64,000 nt of DNA from Galeopsis tetrahit (GCA_963675135.1 OY776119.1:68359727-68423726), one strand, 5' to 3'. Shown: positions 35,236 through 47,170, counted from the stretch's first letter. The notes: generated from the letters alone by a model not told the origin. Translations and numbers: made by a program.

Positions 35236-35619
35236 TCCACCACCACCAACGCTCAGTTTCAACTTCACAGAGCAACTATATATTTATAAATTAAGTCCCT
35301 GAAAAATCCCTACCTGAATCGAATTAAAGACTAAAACCCTAAATAGGTATAGAAAACAGATAAACAGCAACAATTGATCTCTAGGATAAGTTAGCGAGAG
35401 AAGCGGGGGGAAACAACGAATTTGGGAAATGAAGTGATTTGCATTGCAATAAAATAGAAGAAACAAATTGAGGAGGGAGGGAGGGAGGGAAAGTTTAAAT
35501 CAGCAGGAAAGAGAAAAGGAGCGAAGAAAGAAATTCGAAAAAACAAGGATTGAAGATTCGTATGGTGCAAAACCCTACAGAAGAGAAGGGGATTGGGGAG
35601 GCAGCAGGGCAGGGCTTGG

Positions 35620-35626
35620 CTTTATA
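35620..35626 (-). promoter_or_regulatory. TATA box of the CID-domain gene
   Basis: Minus-strand TATAAAG lies about 385 bp upstream of the start codon. Between it and the ATG is a leader containing a TCCC microsatellite (plus-strand GGGA near 35470-35490). Placement rests on motif and distance only. Confidence 0.45.
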
Positions 35627-35929
35627 CAGAAAAGTAAAGAGAAACTGGATTTGCTATTTCTGGTAACACCACTCTGAGTTGTGTTGTGTGTGAAATCAAT
35701 CAAATTCATAAGTTCTTTGGGACGTCACGTAAGCATAAAAATTCCTTGTCTGCGCTCCTAGATTGACAAATTCTATCGATATGCAATTGAGTATTTGAGT
35801 GTATATATAAAATTAAATTTTAAATTATTTGAATATATTTTTAATTGTCTAATTAAATTTATAAAGTTAAAATTAACTCAATTACATGATACACTTGGAT
35901 GCACATAAATATGACTTTCCAAAATTATA

Positions 35930-36190
35930 CTCCCTCCATCCCACAAAGATAGTCACATTTGACTTTACACACAGATTAAGGAAAATCAATAAATGCGTCA
36001 AATTTAGCTAATGTGCCAATTTTGCCCTTGAAATCTCATACTCCAAAATCTGCTAAGCATTAATTACTCTTATTAATTAGGGATAAAACTGACAATAAAA
36101 CATTTAATATTAAAGTAAAAGAAAAAATATGGCTATAATTTGGGGCATTCAAAAAAAGTATATGTAGCTATCTTTTTGGAACGGTGGGAG
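35930..36190 (+). mobile_element. Stowaway MITE (261 bp)
   Basis: CTCCCTCCATCCCACAAAG left, GGAACGGTGGGAG right, TA on both flanks. The subterminal GATAGTCAC and GTAGCTATC are inverted. It lies just upstream of the CID-gene promoter. Confidence 0.8.
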
Positions 36191-36625
36191 TACTCCTATT
36201 CCTATCGTCTAGTTATTAATTGAACATTTGTTGTTTGCACAGATTTTAATGTAAAAATTATTTATTAGTATTAAAAATGATAAAGTGGCTTTTTAGGAGG
36301 GATATAATGGATAATTCAACTTTATTATTGGTGAGAGAATATTTAATTAATGTGTAAAAAGGAATGACATGAGATATAAATACAAGATATTTGAGGGACT
36401 TTTGTAAACAATCAAAAGTTTCTTTTTTCAAATAAGGAAATGTTCAATTAAAAATGAGACGAATGTTTTGGACAAATGTTCAAGTAATAATGGGACGGAG
36501 TTAGTACTTTTTTCCTACATATTACCCATAACTTTTTGACACACATATAAAGATTATAATAAAATAATAAATGTAATACAAACAATGTGATAAAGAGAAT
36601 ATAATAGATATGGTATAATAAAATA

Positions 36626-37057
36626 CTCCCTCTGTCCACAAAAAATGTGTTCATATTTGTTTGCTCATGTTTTAAAAAAATTAGATAAAAGGGTTGGTCT
36701 GCTATGGACTCGAGTGCATGTTGTGCACCCTAGTCCATGTTGCACTTTTCAGTTTACTGACTTACACTTTTTAAAAATGGTGTTGCACTTTTCAATTATT
36801 AAACTGTATAATAATATTTTTATTAATAATTGAAAAGTGCAACACCATTTACCAAAAAGTGTAAGTCAGTAAAACTGAAAAGTGCACATGGACTAGGGTG
36901 CACAACATGCACTCGAGTGCATACTAGACTCTACCTAAATAAAATAAGGGTGTTGTGAAGAAAAAATAAAGTAATTGTTTCCATAAAAGGAAATGAACAC
37001 ACTTTTGATGGACAAACAAATAAGGAAAGTGAACAAACTTTTGATGGACCAAGAGGG
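36626..37057 (+). mobile_element. Stowaway MITE with a nested P MITE
   Basis: CTCCCTCTGTCCACAAAAAA left, TTGATGGACCAAGAGGG right, TA on both flanks. The body is interrupted by P1 at 36691-36935; without it the element is about 190 bp. Confidence 0.75.
36691..36935 (+). mobile_element. Palindromic MITE P, copy 1
   Basis: A near-perfect foldback of about 245 bp. The left arm reads GGGTTGGTCTGCTATGGACT then CGAGTGCATGTTGTGCACCC; the right arm is its complement, ending ACTAGACTCTACC. The arms meet at an AT-rich loop TAATAATATTTTTATTA. Further copies are at 44591, 46227 and 46522. Confidence 0.85.
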
Positions 37058-37062
37058 TAATA

Positions 37063-37287
37063 CTTCCTCCATTCCGCAATAAGTTTCATAAGTATATGAC
37101 ACATATTAAAAAATGTGTTTTGATGGGTAACTTTGTAAATCTTTATGTATGAAGTAAATAAATGAGTTGACGGTACATGTGAGTAAAAAGTAATTGCATT
37201 TATATAAAATTGAGGATATTGTTAGAATAAAGTTTATAAAAAGTTTTTCATTTAAAAGGTGCAAAAATTATTGTGGAATGAAGGTAG
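37063..37287 (+). mobile_element. Stowaway-like MITE (225 bp)
   Basis: CTTCCTCCATTCCGCAATAA left and TTATTGTGGAATGAAGGTAG right are inverted repeats with TA on both flanks. It is six bases from the preceding Stowaway. Confidence 0.75.
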
Positions 37288-37848
37288 TAGATAAGTGTTT
37301 AAGTAGCTAGAATGGGTAATATATAATGGAACAATTTAAAATGAAAAAAAAAAAGAGTAATATATAGTGGAACGCAGAAAGTATTTATTTTTGTAATATC
37401 ATCTATATATTTTTCTTCAAATATCTTAATTTTACCTATATTAATTTCTCACAAATCTTTTACATGATTTTTTTTTCATAATCTTAATACTCTATATTTG
37501 TGAGAATATAATGGAACACTTAAACATTTTCATCACTCTATCACAATCTCCCTCCTCCCCGTATATTTCAAAATCCCTTCATTCTCACCTCTCAGACATT
37601 TTTATTAAAAAAAATCAATTTTTTCTATTTTAATCTCAAAATAATAATTTAATTATTATCTACTCATAATTATTATTTTAAAATTTTAAATCATAATTAT
37701 TATTTTTAAACTTATTTTTTAAACTTTAATCACAATATAATTTTTTTTTAAAAAAAATTTAATCACGGTATTCTATTCTTAATATCTTAATCTTAGAGAG
37801 GTTTATTGGTTGCGGAGTCTGTATAATTTTTTTATACTTTCAAAGCCT
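37288..37848. other. AT-rich intergenic sequence
   Basis: Low-complexity A/T-rich sequence with runs of T and A. No frame, repeat terminus or RNA gene is recognisable. Confidence 0.5.
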
Positions 37849-38200
37849 AGGGGTATTCAAACCGAATTTTTAAAAGTCTTTAAAAATTTTGAGGTATTCA
37901 ATACGAATTTTAAAAAGTCTTAAAAAAATTTATGTATTCAACAGTTTATGGATTTTCTTTGATTCTCTTCAAAAATATAAATAAATTTCACTCTCCAAAA
38001 TTTCTTCTAAAAATTAGAGATTTTAACGTATTCTCTCAGAACTCTGAAAAACGAAACGTCAAAAGAAAAAAACTTATGTTGTTCTTCAAACAAAGGTACT
38101 ACACAAATCTTTTGTTGCTCTTTATTTTGGATTTTGAAGTTGTTTGCTATTACTTTGTCATTTCGTTTTGGGTGATTTTAGAGTAGAAGTGTGTGTGAAG

Positions 38201-38410
38201 TAGGGATAGCAATTTCAACCCGGCCCGCCCTGGCCTGCTCCTACCCGTGCTATTTGGGTCGCCCCGCCCCGGACCCGTATTGAAATGGGATAGGTCCGGG
38301 TATTACCTTCGACCCGTGACCAATTTTTATATATATTTTTTTAATATATTATACATATAAATATAATATATCTTCAATATTTTTCATGTAACATTTTTAT
38401 TAATACCTAT

Positions 38411-38451
<41 letters not shown>

Positions 38452-38816
38452 CAATAATTTACCTTCATATATATTTTTTTAGATTAATATAAATTGATAA
38501 AACATAATATCAAATACTTCATCTAAAAATTTATATCAATATTAACCTCTTTATAATGTGAAAATATATATATAAACATGCTTCTAAGACCATTTTATTT
38601 AGTTTTCAATACAAATCTAAATTTTTTGTTATATATTTAAAAAATATATATTTGTTAATTTTTAAAAAATATTTTTTAAAATTTATAATGGGTCGTCCCG
38701 ATTTACCCCCGGCCCGCCCCGTGTTCGAAACGAGCCGGCCCGACCCGGACCATATTGAAACGGGTCGGGTCCGAGTATCTAGGTACTTGGCCCAACCCGG
38801 CCCATTGTCATCCCTA
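38201..38816 (+). mobile_element. hAT-type MITE (616 bp)
   Basis: Terminal TAGGGATAGCAAT and its complement ATTGTCATCCCTA, flanked by 8-bp direct repeats GTGTGAAG (38193-38200) and GTATGAAG (38817-38824) with one mismatch. Subterminal regions are rich in CCCGGCCCG words; the core is AT-rich and includes a (TA)n run at about 38410-38450. Confidence 0.75.
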
Positions 38817-38945
38817 GTATGAAGGGTTGCAACTTGCTAGTATGAAGGGTTGCAACTTGCAAGTGAAAAGTGTTTGATGTGTGGAAAAATTGTGGTTGTT
38901 TTAAGTTATTTAGCATTATTCTCTGTTAATAAATTCTTTTTGGGT

Positions 38946-39576
38946 GAGTCTCTTGTGCACTCAAGTACACAGTGTACTTGAGTTGACCATAACTGATCAA
39001 CTGTTGGTTGATCGTTGACCGATCAAAGACCAATTTTTTTTTTAATTTTTTTTTACAGAAAATTTACACTTTTCAATAATATTTAATATTATATTAACAT
39101 ACATTTTTCAGTTATAATATCATACACTTTTCAGTTATAATAACACACACTTTTCATTAATATATAACTTACACTTTTCATTAATAGAACGTACACTTTT
39201 CAGTTATAATAATTAATATACATTTTTCATTAATATATAACTTACACTTTAACATACGTTTTTCATTTATAATAACATACATTTTTCAGTTATAATAACT
39301 TACACTTTTCATTAATATAACATACAATTTTCAGTTATAACATACATTTTTCAGTTATAATAACATACATTTTTCATTAAAAACAATGTTGCACTTTTCA
39401 ATATAGTAACATACACTTTTCATTAAAAAGCGAAGATGCACTTTTCACTATACTAACATACACTTTTTCAGAAATAATAATAATAATAAAAAATTTTGAA
39501 AAAAATTTCAAAGTTTGACCGTTGACCGATCAAGTTCAACTCAAGTACACGGTGTACTTGAGTGCACATGAGACTT
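38946..39576 (+). mobile_element. Palindromic element Q
   Basis: AGTCTCTTGTGCACTCAAGT at the left and ACTTGAGTGCACATGAGACT at the right are inverted repeats of about 45 bp; GTTGACCGATCAA words are also inverted. The interior 39050-39480 is a degenerate array of ACATACACTTTTCAGTTATA-type units of about 20-35 bp. No coding capacity. Confidence 0.7.
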
Positions 39577-40059
39577 TGACATCTTTTTTTATTTGTAAAT
39601 TATTTTGAGTGATTTTACAAGAAAATAACAATTCACGGCTTGCTAGAACCTACTACATTTTTTGTAGTCATCAATTTTGATTTACTTTGCTTCTTTTACA
39701 AAAATTATTAGAAATATAATATTAACAAGATTTGTATATATCTTTGACTATTATGTTCATCCTTATCTCTTAAATATTTTGTAAATCCACAAAAATCAAT
39801 CAAAAGTGTGTATTTTACAATCCTGTAAAATCTATGAAAATCCATATAAATCAATAAAAAAGTCAGTCAAACTCTGCAGTCTATGAATTTTCTAAATCCA
39901 CAGATTTTTTAAAGTAAAAAAAAAATCCAATAGAATCCAAATTGAATACATCCCCTTTAATCTTAATACTCTATATTTGTGAGATTGTAATGAGACATCT
40001 TAATGGATCGTTTTAATATTTTATAGTTTAATCATTTTTAATAATTTGTTATTGAAAGT

Positions 40060-40827
40060 GTGTGTGTGTACCCGTGCGAAATCAGAGATGTTGTCTTTCG
40101 TGTTGCCACTATCCAGACAACATTATGCAGCGAAAATTAAATTGCACTTTGTAAAAATAAAAGTATTCAAAATTTGCGAAGATTATAAAATAATCTACGT
40201 TGTTCACTATATAAAAATATGTGAAACGAATTACAACCTCTTGGAGGTGTACAAAAACACTTCGATAAGTGTAAATAATTTACTAGATCCTACGAAACTA
40301 TCTCCCTCATAGATCTATGCATATAACCTAGTAAATAAGACCATGATCAACACAATATTATTCGGGTTTACAATAATGTGCAAATCTACAAGAAGAAACA
40401 AATGTTTTCCTAACTAGAAGTGTAAGAGCATTCTATAGACTAGTAATCAAAGATAACTTTTCTTCTTGTCTATCTTGTGTTGAGGCATCTATGGTATTTA
40501 TAGGCATCAGGTACGAACTGCTTTCAACTCTTATGATCATCACAGCCGTGAGATCAAGCGGTTTCCATAACTTCTCTTCACATCTCCTTGAATGTAGGAC
40601 TTGTTATCTCATGTCTAGTAACTTCTCACTCCCATACAACTGCGTGACCTGGTGTTGTCCACGTCTTCTAACTACACTGGGGACATTACTAAACAACAAG
40701 TGTAAGATCGGAGTTTGTGAGAAAAGGAAGGGCAAATTCTAATGTTGTCAAAGTGTTGGAATATTAGTTATAACATTCGGCTGTTAGTATTGGATCATTT
40801 TACAAAACACTTATATCTACATCAACA
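40060..40827 (-). repeat. 3' LTR of element I (approximate left edge)
   Basis: Minus-strand TGTTGATGTAGATATAAGTG directly follows the polypurine tract. A TATA-like CTATAAATACCATAG on the minus strand lies near 40495. The exact end near 40060 is uncertain because no second LTR is available. Confidence 0.5.
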
Positions 40828-41253
40828 ATCTCCCCCAATTTGATCTTTTTACATCAACACTACTGATGTTCGCACAACATAAATATTGACTAAAAATTTA
40901 ACACAGTTGATATTTCAACAGAAATTGAACTAGCAGTTGTATTAGATCAAATTAGTAAAAACAGCATCTAAACCAAATAACTTGTTTAAATTTAAATAAC
41001 TTGTACATAAAGGGAAATCCTAAATAAATACAAAAGTAAATAGCAGAGTTTAGGAAATATAAAAACAACATACGTACAGAGTTTTACAATCAATGAAGAA
41101 CTGAAATAACATTTGGGAAAGAATTGGGCTGAAAGTAATTCAGCGACATCTTCATAATGTGCACAGACTCCCCCATAATGTAAGTTCTCCCTGTCTTCAA
41201 TCTATTCATACATCCAGATCCCTATAAAGATTCTGGATATCTTGGTCTTCTCC

Positions 41254-42722
41254 TTAATCAGCATCATTCTCCCTCATCCCAATGTCAGAAGCAGCTCCAT
41301 CAGCTCTGTCAGGAACAACAAGTTGTTCATCTACAGTTGGAGGAACAATGTTAGTAGGTTGTTGGTTGTGGGAACCATCAGCTACTCCCCTTGTTGAGGT
41401 GGAAAAAAGATCCATACAAAATCTCTTTTGGATAAGAAGATCCTCCACTGAACTTTGCAAGTTTATGATAGAACCCTGCAACATGTCAATCTGCCTCAAA
41501 ATATAATGAGAAGATAAAAATACAGAGGAGACAACTCCTTCTGGAGGCATTGTTGTGGAGTGGATGAGATCATTCTGAGCATCACTGGGAACTGAACTAG
41601 GGCCTGCATCTTCATCATTTCTTCTGAGAGTAAGATCCACAACCCTATCTCCTACAACTCTGAACTGATTGGATATGTTGAATCCGGGGATGTAATTACT
41701 GATCACCTCTTCATCTAACCTTTCAAAAGCTTTGTCTACTAGAAATTTGTACAACAAACAAGGGTATGGAAGTATACCCCTACCAGACATATCACACTTG
41801 AATGTCATCATGTTATTGAAGATAACCTGTCCTAGGTTAAATCTCTTCAAATGACCTATTTTGTACATAAGTACAACCTGTTCTAGTGTGAGAGTAGTGT
41901 TGTTTGTTGTAGGCAACCAGTTAAAGCAGACCAATTTATGCAACACAAAGTATATGCTTGTCAACTTAGAGGCAAGGATTCTTTGTCTCCATTTGGTGAT
42001 TACTCCCCCTGTCAGTATACTTATCATGACATCATGATCAGTGACCACTGGATCCTCCATATCTTTGTTTAAAGCATGATATTTATCATTCTAGGAGTAA
42101 TCATGATCCTATTTCCTCTAAACTAAATTTGGTCATATCTAGTTGAGTTAGGATCACCAGAATGTTCAGTCACATTAGCTTAGAACTCATAAATCCAATC
42201 AACAATGTAAGGGCAGGCAAATTGCAGAACATTCAAAAAAGATCTTTCTCTAAACCAATCTAACAAGTTCATCTCCTCAAAATCAGGCACTTTAATTAGT
42301 CTTTCACTTAAAATTTGTCTATTTCTTATGGTTCTATACTGGATGCTAGTATTGTCATGATAATCTTCATCAGAATCACTGTTTCTATCATCAGAAGAGA
42401 ACAATACCTCATTTTCATCTTCAGTGGAACTCGATGATGAATCGGGGTCAGAAGGCTCGGGTGTTGCCATCGGAGAGGCAACACTAGCGGTCTCTCGGGG
42501 CCTTTTTGATCTTCTGGTCCGAACCCTTGGTGTATAGTCACTTTCCTCTTGTTGTTCTTCAATATCTTCTGCCACTTCATCCACATCAGCCTCATTCACC
42601 TCCTCTTGGACTGGCACTTGTTCTTGCGCTGTTTCTGCTTCTGGTTCAAAATCAGAAACTGCAATTGGTTCAGAAGCATTGCCATCAATTCTTGACTTCT
42701 TCCATTTTCCAAAATAGTCCAT
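41254..42722 (-). pseudogene. Accessory ORF of element I (putative plant transposon protein family), broken
   Basis: Two open stretches, 42722-42180 and 42060-41254, are separated by about 120 bp of decayed frame. The first has an acidic, Ser-rich N-terminal part with a basic RTRRSKRPRE run and ends FACPYIVDWIYEF. The second contains ISILTGGVITKWRQRILASK, SIYFVLHKLVCFNWLPTTNN and GRGILPYPCLLYKFLVDK, typical of plant retroelement ORFs labelled putative plant transposon protein. The middle of that domain is missing. Its place before a polypurine tract matches the accessory ORFs of elements A-C. Function unknown. Confidence 0.6.
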
Positions 42723-42731
42723 AATCTTGCC

Positions 42732-43741
42732 AAAAAAAAATTTCTCCTACCAACAATTGATGATGTGGCATGTTGGAGCTTTCCACACATCAGATTACAC
42801 ATATTATTTTTTATTTTTCACATCAGATTACACTTTATAAAAATAAAACTCCCGCTTCTTCTGCGTCTTCTCAGCTTCTCAAACTTAAGAATTCTTCTTC
42901 TGCGTCTTTCTCACTTCTCAAACCCAATCAAATTCTTCTCTTCTAACCCTAAAAATCAAAATCATAAGGGATAGAATCTAACATTAAAAATCGCAAAAAA
43001 AGAAAAAATGTTTTTGTCAAGAATCCTAAAATAAAATTATATTGATTTTTTTGGCATGGGTGTATTGATACAAAATTGACAAGACATGGGATACAAATGA
43101 CGGCCACAACAAAAAAGGTTGTCCCTGCAAAGGACCCAAACTTCAAAAGACCAGAGAAATTGCATGTAAGATTGTGTTTGTGGTCATTTATATTGATTTT
43201 TTTTGGCATGGGTGTATTGATTTGCGAAGCTCTGACACTATTTATACAAGGATAAGTTTATTATTTTATTAAATATTTGTATATTTCTCATAACTATATT
43301 GTTATATTCATTCTTTGAAGCGCCTGGTTCTAAGAAGAATGTTGTATATGTGAGTGGTGCAGAGGAGGTGATGAAGCCCGTGATAGTTCAGTGGGGAGTA
43401 GAATAGGAGGTGGAAGGGGTGATAGTGAAGATAGTGAAAGTGATTGGTGTTGTTAGTACTCAAGAAAGAGTCGTGCTAATGAAACATGAAACATGAAACA
43501 AGTTGATCCATTATTTTTGTAACATGAAACAAGAAGAAGAACTTGATTAAGTTTGAGAAGAAGAAAAATTTGATTGAGTTTGAGAGGAAGAAGATGCAGA
43601 AAAAGTGGGAGATTTATTTTTATTTTTATAAAGTTTTATTTTTATTTCTATAAATTGTAATATTATGTGGAAAAAAAATGTATAATTTGATGTGGCAAGC
43701 TCCGGCAAGCCACGTCATCAATTGTTGGCCGAAAAAAAATG
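42732..43741 (+). mobile_element. Long-TIR foldback element M1
   Basis: About 1.0 kb with inverted terminal arms of ~240 bp: CCAACAATTGATGATGTGGC on the left, GCCACGTCATCAATTGTTGG on the right, continuing through complementary CTTCTTCTGCG and AAGAAGATGCAG-type blocks. It could be a Mutator-type foldback element; no 9-bp target duplication was verified. The short centre has no recognisable ORF. Confidence 0.6.
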
Positions 43742-44373
43742 TGTATTTAATTGCAACATGATGAAAGGTTGAGTTTTTTTTACAATAATCGTAAAAATCA
43801 TGATTAAATTGATATTGAGACTAAAGGTGGTGTATTTATTTAAAATTAACCCTTAACAAAGTTGAGTATATAATATAATAGTGATAAATACTTTAGAATA
43901 GTTTAAATTAACAAATAAAATGTAAATTAAAATTTCTCTAATTTTGTATAAATTTTATTCAAAATTCATATTTTATTTAAATGTATTTCTAATTTGTATT
44001 TGATATTTTAAAATTATTTATAATTTTATTCTAAAGTATTAGTAATTTCCATTATTAATTATAGTTTCTGTTTTAAAAAATTGAAATAATTTTAGAATTT
44101 TTTTAAAAAAAATTAAAGTTTTAGTTTTTTTTTTTTATTGTAACGTTTACAAGTTTAAAAATTTGGAAAATTTTAATTGTATTTTTATATTTTAAAATTT
44201 GTACACATTTCATTTTTAATTTTATAAATTATTTTGGGTGTTTTTAGGTCAATTTATCCTAAAGTAACGAAATTAAAATTTTAGAGTTGTTATTTTGCTA
44301 ATCTGATTTTTTTTTTTTTAACTGGACAGGAGCATTCATAAGGTATGTTCATGGTCATGGCTTGTTTTCTAAG
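43742..44373. other. AT-rich intergenic sequence
   Basis: Strongly A/T-rich with poly-T and poly-A runs. No gene or clear repeat terminus is seen. Confidence 0.5.
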
Positions 44374-45605
44374 AGGGGTGTATTCAAATGAGATTCTATT
44401 GGATTTTTTTGGACTTTAAAAAGTCGATGGATTTAGAAAATTCATAGACTCTATGCAGAGTTTGACTGACTTTTTTATTGATTTATATGGATTTTTATAG
44501 ATTTGACAGGATTTTGAAATACACATTTTTTTTATTGATTTACATGGATTTTCATAAACTACGCCCCTAAAACCTAGTTAAAAAAAAAATGGGTTGGTCT
44601 GCTATGGACTCGAGTGCATGTTGTGCACCCTAGTCCATGTTGCACTTTTCAGTTTTACTGACTTACACTTTTTGGTAATTAATGGTGTTGCACTTTTCAA
44701 TTATTAAACTGTATAATAATATTTTAAGTAATAATTGAAAAGTGCAACACCATTTACCAAAAAGTGTAAGTCAGTAAACTGAAAAATACACATGGACTAG
44801 GGTGCACAGTATGCACTCGAGTGCATACTAGACTTTACCAAAAAAAAATTATTATTCATCATTATTATTCTCATCTTCATTTTCATCACAGTTATACTCG
44901 ACCTCATTTTTCACAATGTGGTGAATCTTGATCTTCTTTATATTCGACTGGAAATTCATACCTACTGGAAATTCATACCTTCTTTCCGAAAAAAAGTTAT
45001 GTAATCCAGCACACTTGTGTTTGAAATGGGAACTTGTGAATTGCAATTTGAAAATACCAAAAATTCAATTGAATAATTGCCTTTTTGGGATGATGACCTT
45101 GACCACCAAAATCATTTCTGGAGTGACGACCTTGACCACCAAAATTTTTAGATGATATCGAACACAACGTAATGGGGAATTGACGTCAATTAAATATTAT
45201 TGCTAACCCTCCGATATACTATACTATAATTTTTAAAGAAATAACATAATTTTAAAATATAGAGATGTAATCTTTTTCACGATAATAATGGTGGTGAAGA
45301 ATCTCTTATCGAAGAACATAGTTAACAAAGTTTTTTTTTTCTTCCCAGAGAATCCGTTGAAATCTCTACTTTTTAGAAGAGATTTTGAATAGTGAAATTT
45401 ATTTATATTTTTGAAAGAGAATCCAACGAAATCCATAGAGTATTAAAATCCATAGATTGTTGAATATCTCAAGATTTCTAAAGACTTTTTAAAATCCGTA
45501 TTGAATACCTCAAAATTTTGAAAGACTTTTAAAAATTCGGATTGAATACCCCCAGATTTTAAAAGTACAAAAAAATCCAACAGAATCTCAATTGAATACA
45601 CCCCT
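44374..45605 (+). mobile_element. Transposon G copy 3 (G3), most complete
   Basis: AGGGGTGTATTCAAATGAGA at the left and TCTCAATTGAATACACCCCT at the right are inverted repeats, flanked by AAG on both sides (44371-44373, 45606-45608). P2 is inserted at 44591-44839. The remaining ~980 bp shares blocks with G1 and, inverted, with G2. No transposase ORF. Confidence 0.65.
44591..44839 (+). mobile_element. Palindromic MITE P, copy 2
   Basis: Foldback of about 249 bp in an A-rich site of G3. Left arm GGGTTGGTCTGCTATGGACT, right end CATACTAGACTTTACC. It differs from P1 by an insertion near the centre (GGTAATTAATGG) and a few substitutions. Confidence 0.85.
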
Positions 45606-45972
45606 AAGTCTCAAATCCAAAGATTGATATGTGTGCTCCATACTGGTAAGACATAAAAGAGTCTGCAGTGTTGTTGTTGCCCCCCTCCCCCGGCAAGGTT
45701 GTACTTATTATGTATGTAGTATTCCGGTTGAACCGTAAATCTACCTTTGGAATCGCGAATCCCGCGATGGGAGTTTGCACGATAACACTTTTCAATTTTC
45801 TTGAGTAGTGCCTAGACCATCATCAAATGAACCAACCAATGATAACATTGTTAATCATGTGATGCCCGGTTAAAGAAAGTGAATTTAGCAATAATCGAAT
45901 TCGCAGCGTATGACCTCAAGTAAAAACTTTTATAAAATGGTGTCAAAAGCCTTGGTCATATCAACTTTTTAA
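45606..45972. other. Intergenic sequence between transposons
   Basis: Contains a palindromic GCGAATCCCGCGATGGG word near 45755 but no gene or repeat that could be assigned. Confidence 0.4.
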
Positions 45973-46132
45973 GACCTTGTTTATCGGTCAGATGATGACC
46001 CGGTTGTGGATTAAAAAATTTAAAAAAAAAGGAAAAATTCAATTTTTGGACATGACCATGTTTGTTGGACGACCAACAACAACCAAACAATTGGATGGGC
46101 CCATGGGGTATTTTAAAATCCAAAAAAAATAA

Positions 46133-46228
46133 GGGTTGGTCTGCTATGGACTTGAGTGCATGTTGTGCACCCTAGTCCATGTTGCACTTTTCAGTTTACT
46201 GACTTACACTTTTTGGTAAATGGTGCTG
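46133..46228 (+). repeat. Palindromic MITE P, half copy (P3)
   Basis: Only the left arm is present, from GGGTTGGTCTGCTATGGACT to GGTAAATGGTGCTG. It is almost identical to the left arm of P4 at 46522, including the shared variants CTTGAGTGC and GGTGCTG, and stops abruptly at a copy of G3 sequence. Confidence 0.8.
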
Positions 46229-46516
46229 GATTTTCATAAACTACGCCCCTAAAACCTAGTTAAAAAAAAATGGGTTGGTCTGCTATGGACTCGAGTGCAT
46301 GTTGTGCACCCTAGTCCATGTTGCACTTTTCAGTTTTACTGACTTACACTTTTTGGTAATGGTGTTGCACTTTTCAATTATTAAACTGTATAATAATATT
46401 TTAAGTAATAATTGAAAAGTGCAACACCATTTACCAAAAAGTGTAAGTCAGTAAACTGAAAAATACACATGGACTAGGGTGCACAGTATGCACTCGAGTG
46501 CATACTAGACTTTACC
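46227..46516 (+). repeat. Duplicate of 44546-44839 (G3 flank plus P MITE)
   Basis: It opens with GATTTTCATAAACTACGCCC and CTAAAACCTAGTTAAAAAA, which is G3 sequence next to P2, and continues through a whole P copy sharing P2-specific variants (GAAAAATACACATGG, GCACAGTATGCACTCGAG). So a segment of about 290 bp including non-MITE flank was copied here. Confidence 0.8.
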
Positions 46517-46521
46517 AAAAA

Positions 46522-46765
46522 GGGTTGGTCTGCTATGGACTTGAGTGCATGTTGTGCACCCTAGTCCATGTTGCACTTTTCAGTTTACTGACTTACACTT
46601 TTTGGTAAATGGTGCTGCACTTTTCAATTATTAAACTGTATAATAATATTTTTAGTAATAATTGAAAAGTGAAACACCATTTACCAAAAGTGTAAGTCAG
46701 TAAACTGAAAAGTGCACATGGACTAGGGTGCACAACATGCATTCGAGTGCATACTAGACTTTACC
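46522..46765 (+). mobile_element. Palindromic MITE P, copy 4
   Basis: Complete foldback of about 244 bp, left arm GGGTTGGTCTGCTATGGACT, right end CATACTAGACTTTACC. It lies five bases after the duplicated segment. Confidence 0.8.
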
Positions 46766-47170
46766 AAAAAATAAATATGCCATGTGTCCAAATTTTATTC
46801 GTCGATTATATTTTATTTAGATAATTTCCGATTTTCACTTATCTACTTAAAAGAAAATAATAATAATAATAATGCCAAAATTCATAAAATTAAATTCCCT
46901 ATAAATAGAGACCAATCTTAATATGTTTTGGATCACAATTTCATACACTTTCTTTTCTCTTCCTCTAATTTTTTTCTCTTCTAAATTGTGTTAATTATCA
47001 TTTTTCTCTTCTAACATGGATCCAAATGTGATAGGTTAGACAAATTTAATAGATATGTTAGACAAATTTAATATTTCACGCATTCATTTGTAGCTTGTTT
47101 ATTATTATTACTTTTCAATTTCGTATTTTCAAATTTTGTAATTTTAATTTCGTTATTGAGTTCATTATTT

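Larger units (their letters stand above)
37849..39956 (-). mobile_element. Transposon G copy 2 (G2), inverted, with two nested elements
   Basis: Left AGGGGTATTCAAACCGAATT and right ATTGAATACATCCCCT. Its left block is the inverse of the right end of G3 (45350-45605), and its right block (CAGTCAAACTCTGCAGTC) is the inverse of the left end of G3. Nested inside are a hAT-type MITE (38201-38816) and a palindromic element (38946-39576). No transposase is readable. Confidence 0.6.
40060..42731 (-). mobile_element. LTR retroelement remnant I
   Basis: On the minus strand it has an accessory-type ORF, a polypurine tract (AATTGGGGGAGAT, 40828-40840) and an LTR starting TGTTGATGTAGATATAAG at 40827. The downstream LTR end is not sharp (about 40060). 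Gag and pol are not present; the upstream side ends at foldback element M1. Confidence 0.55.
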
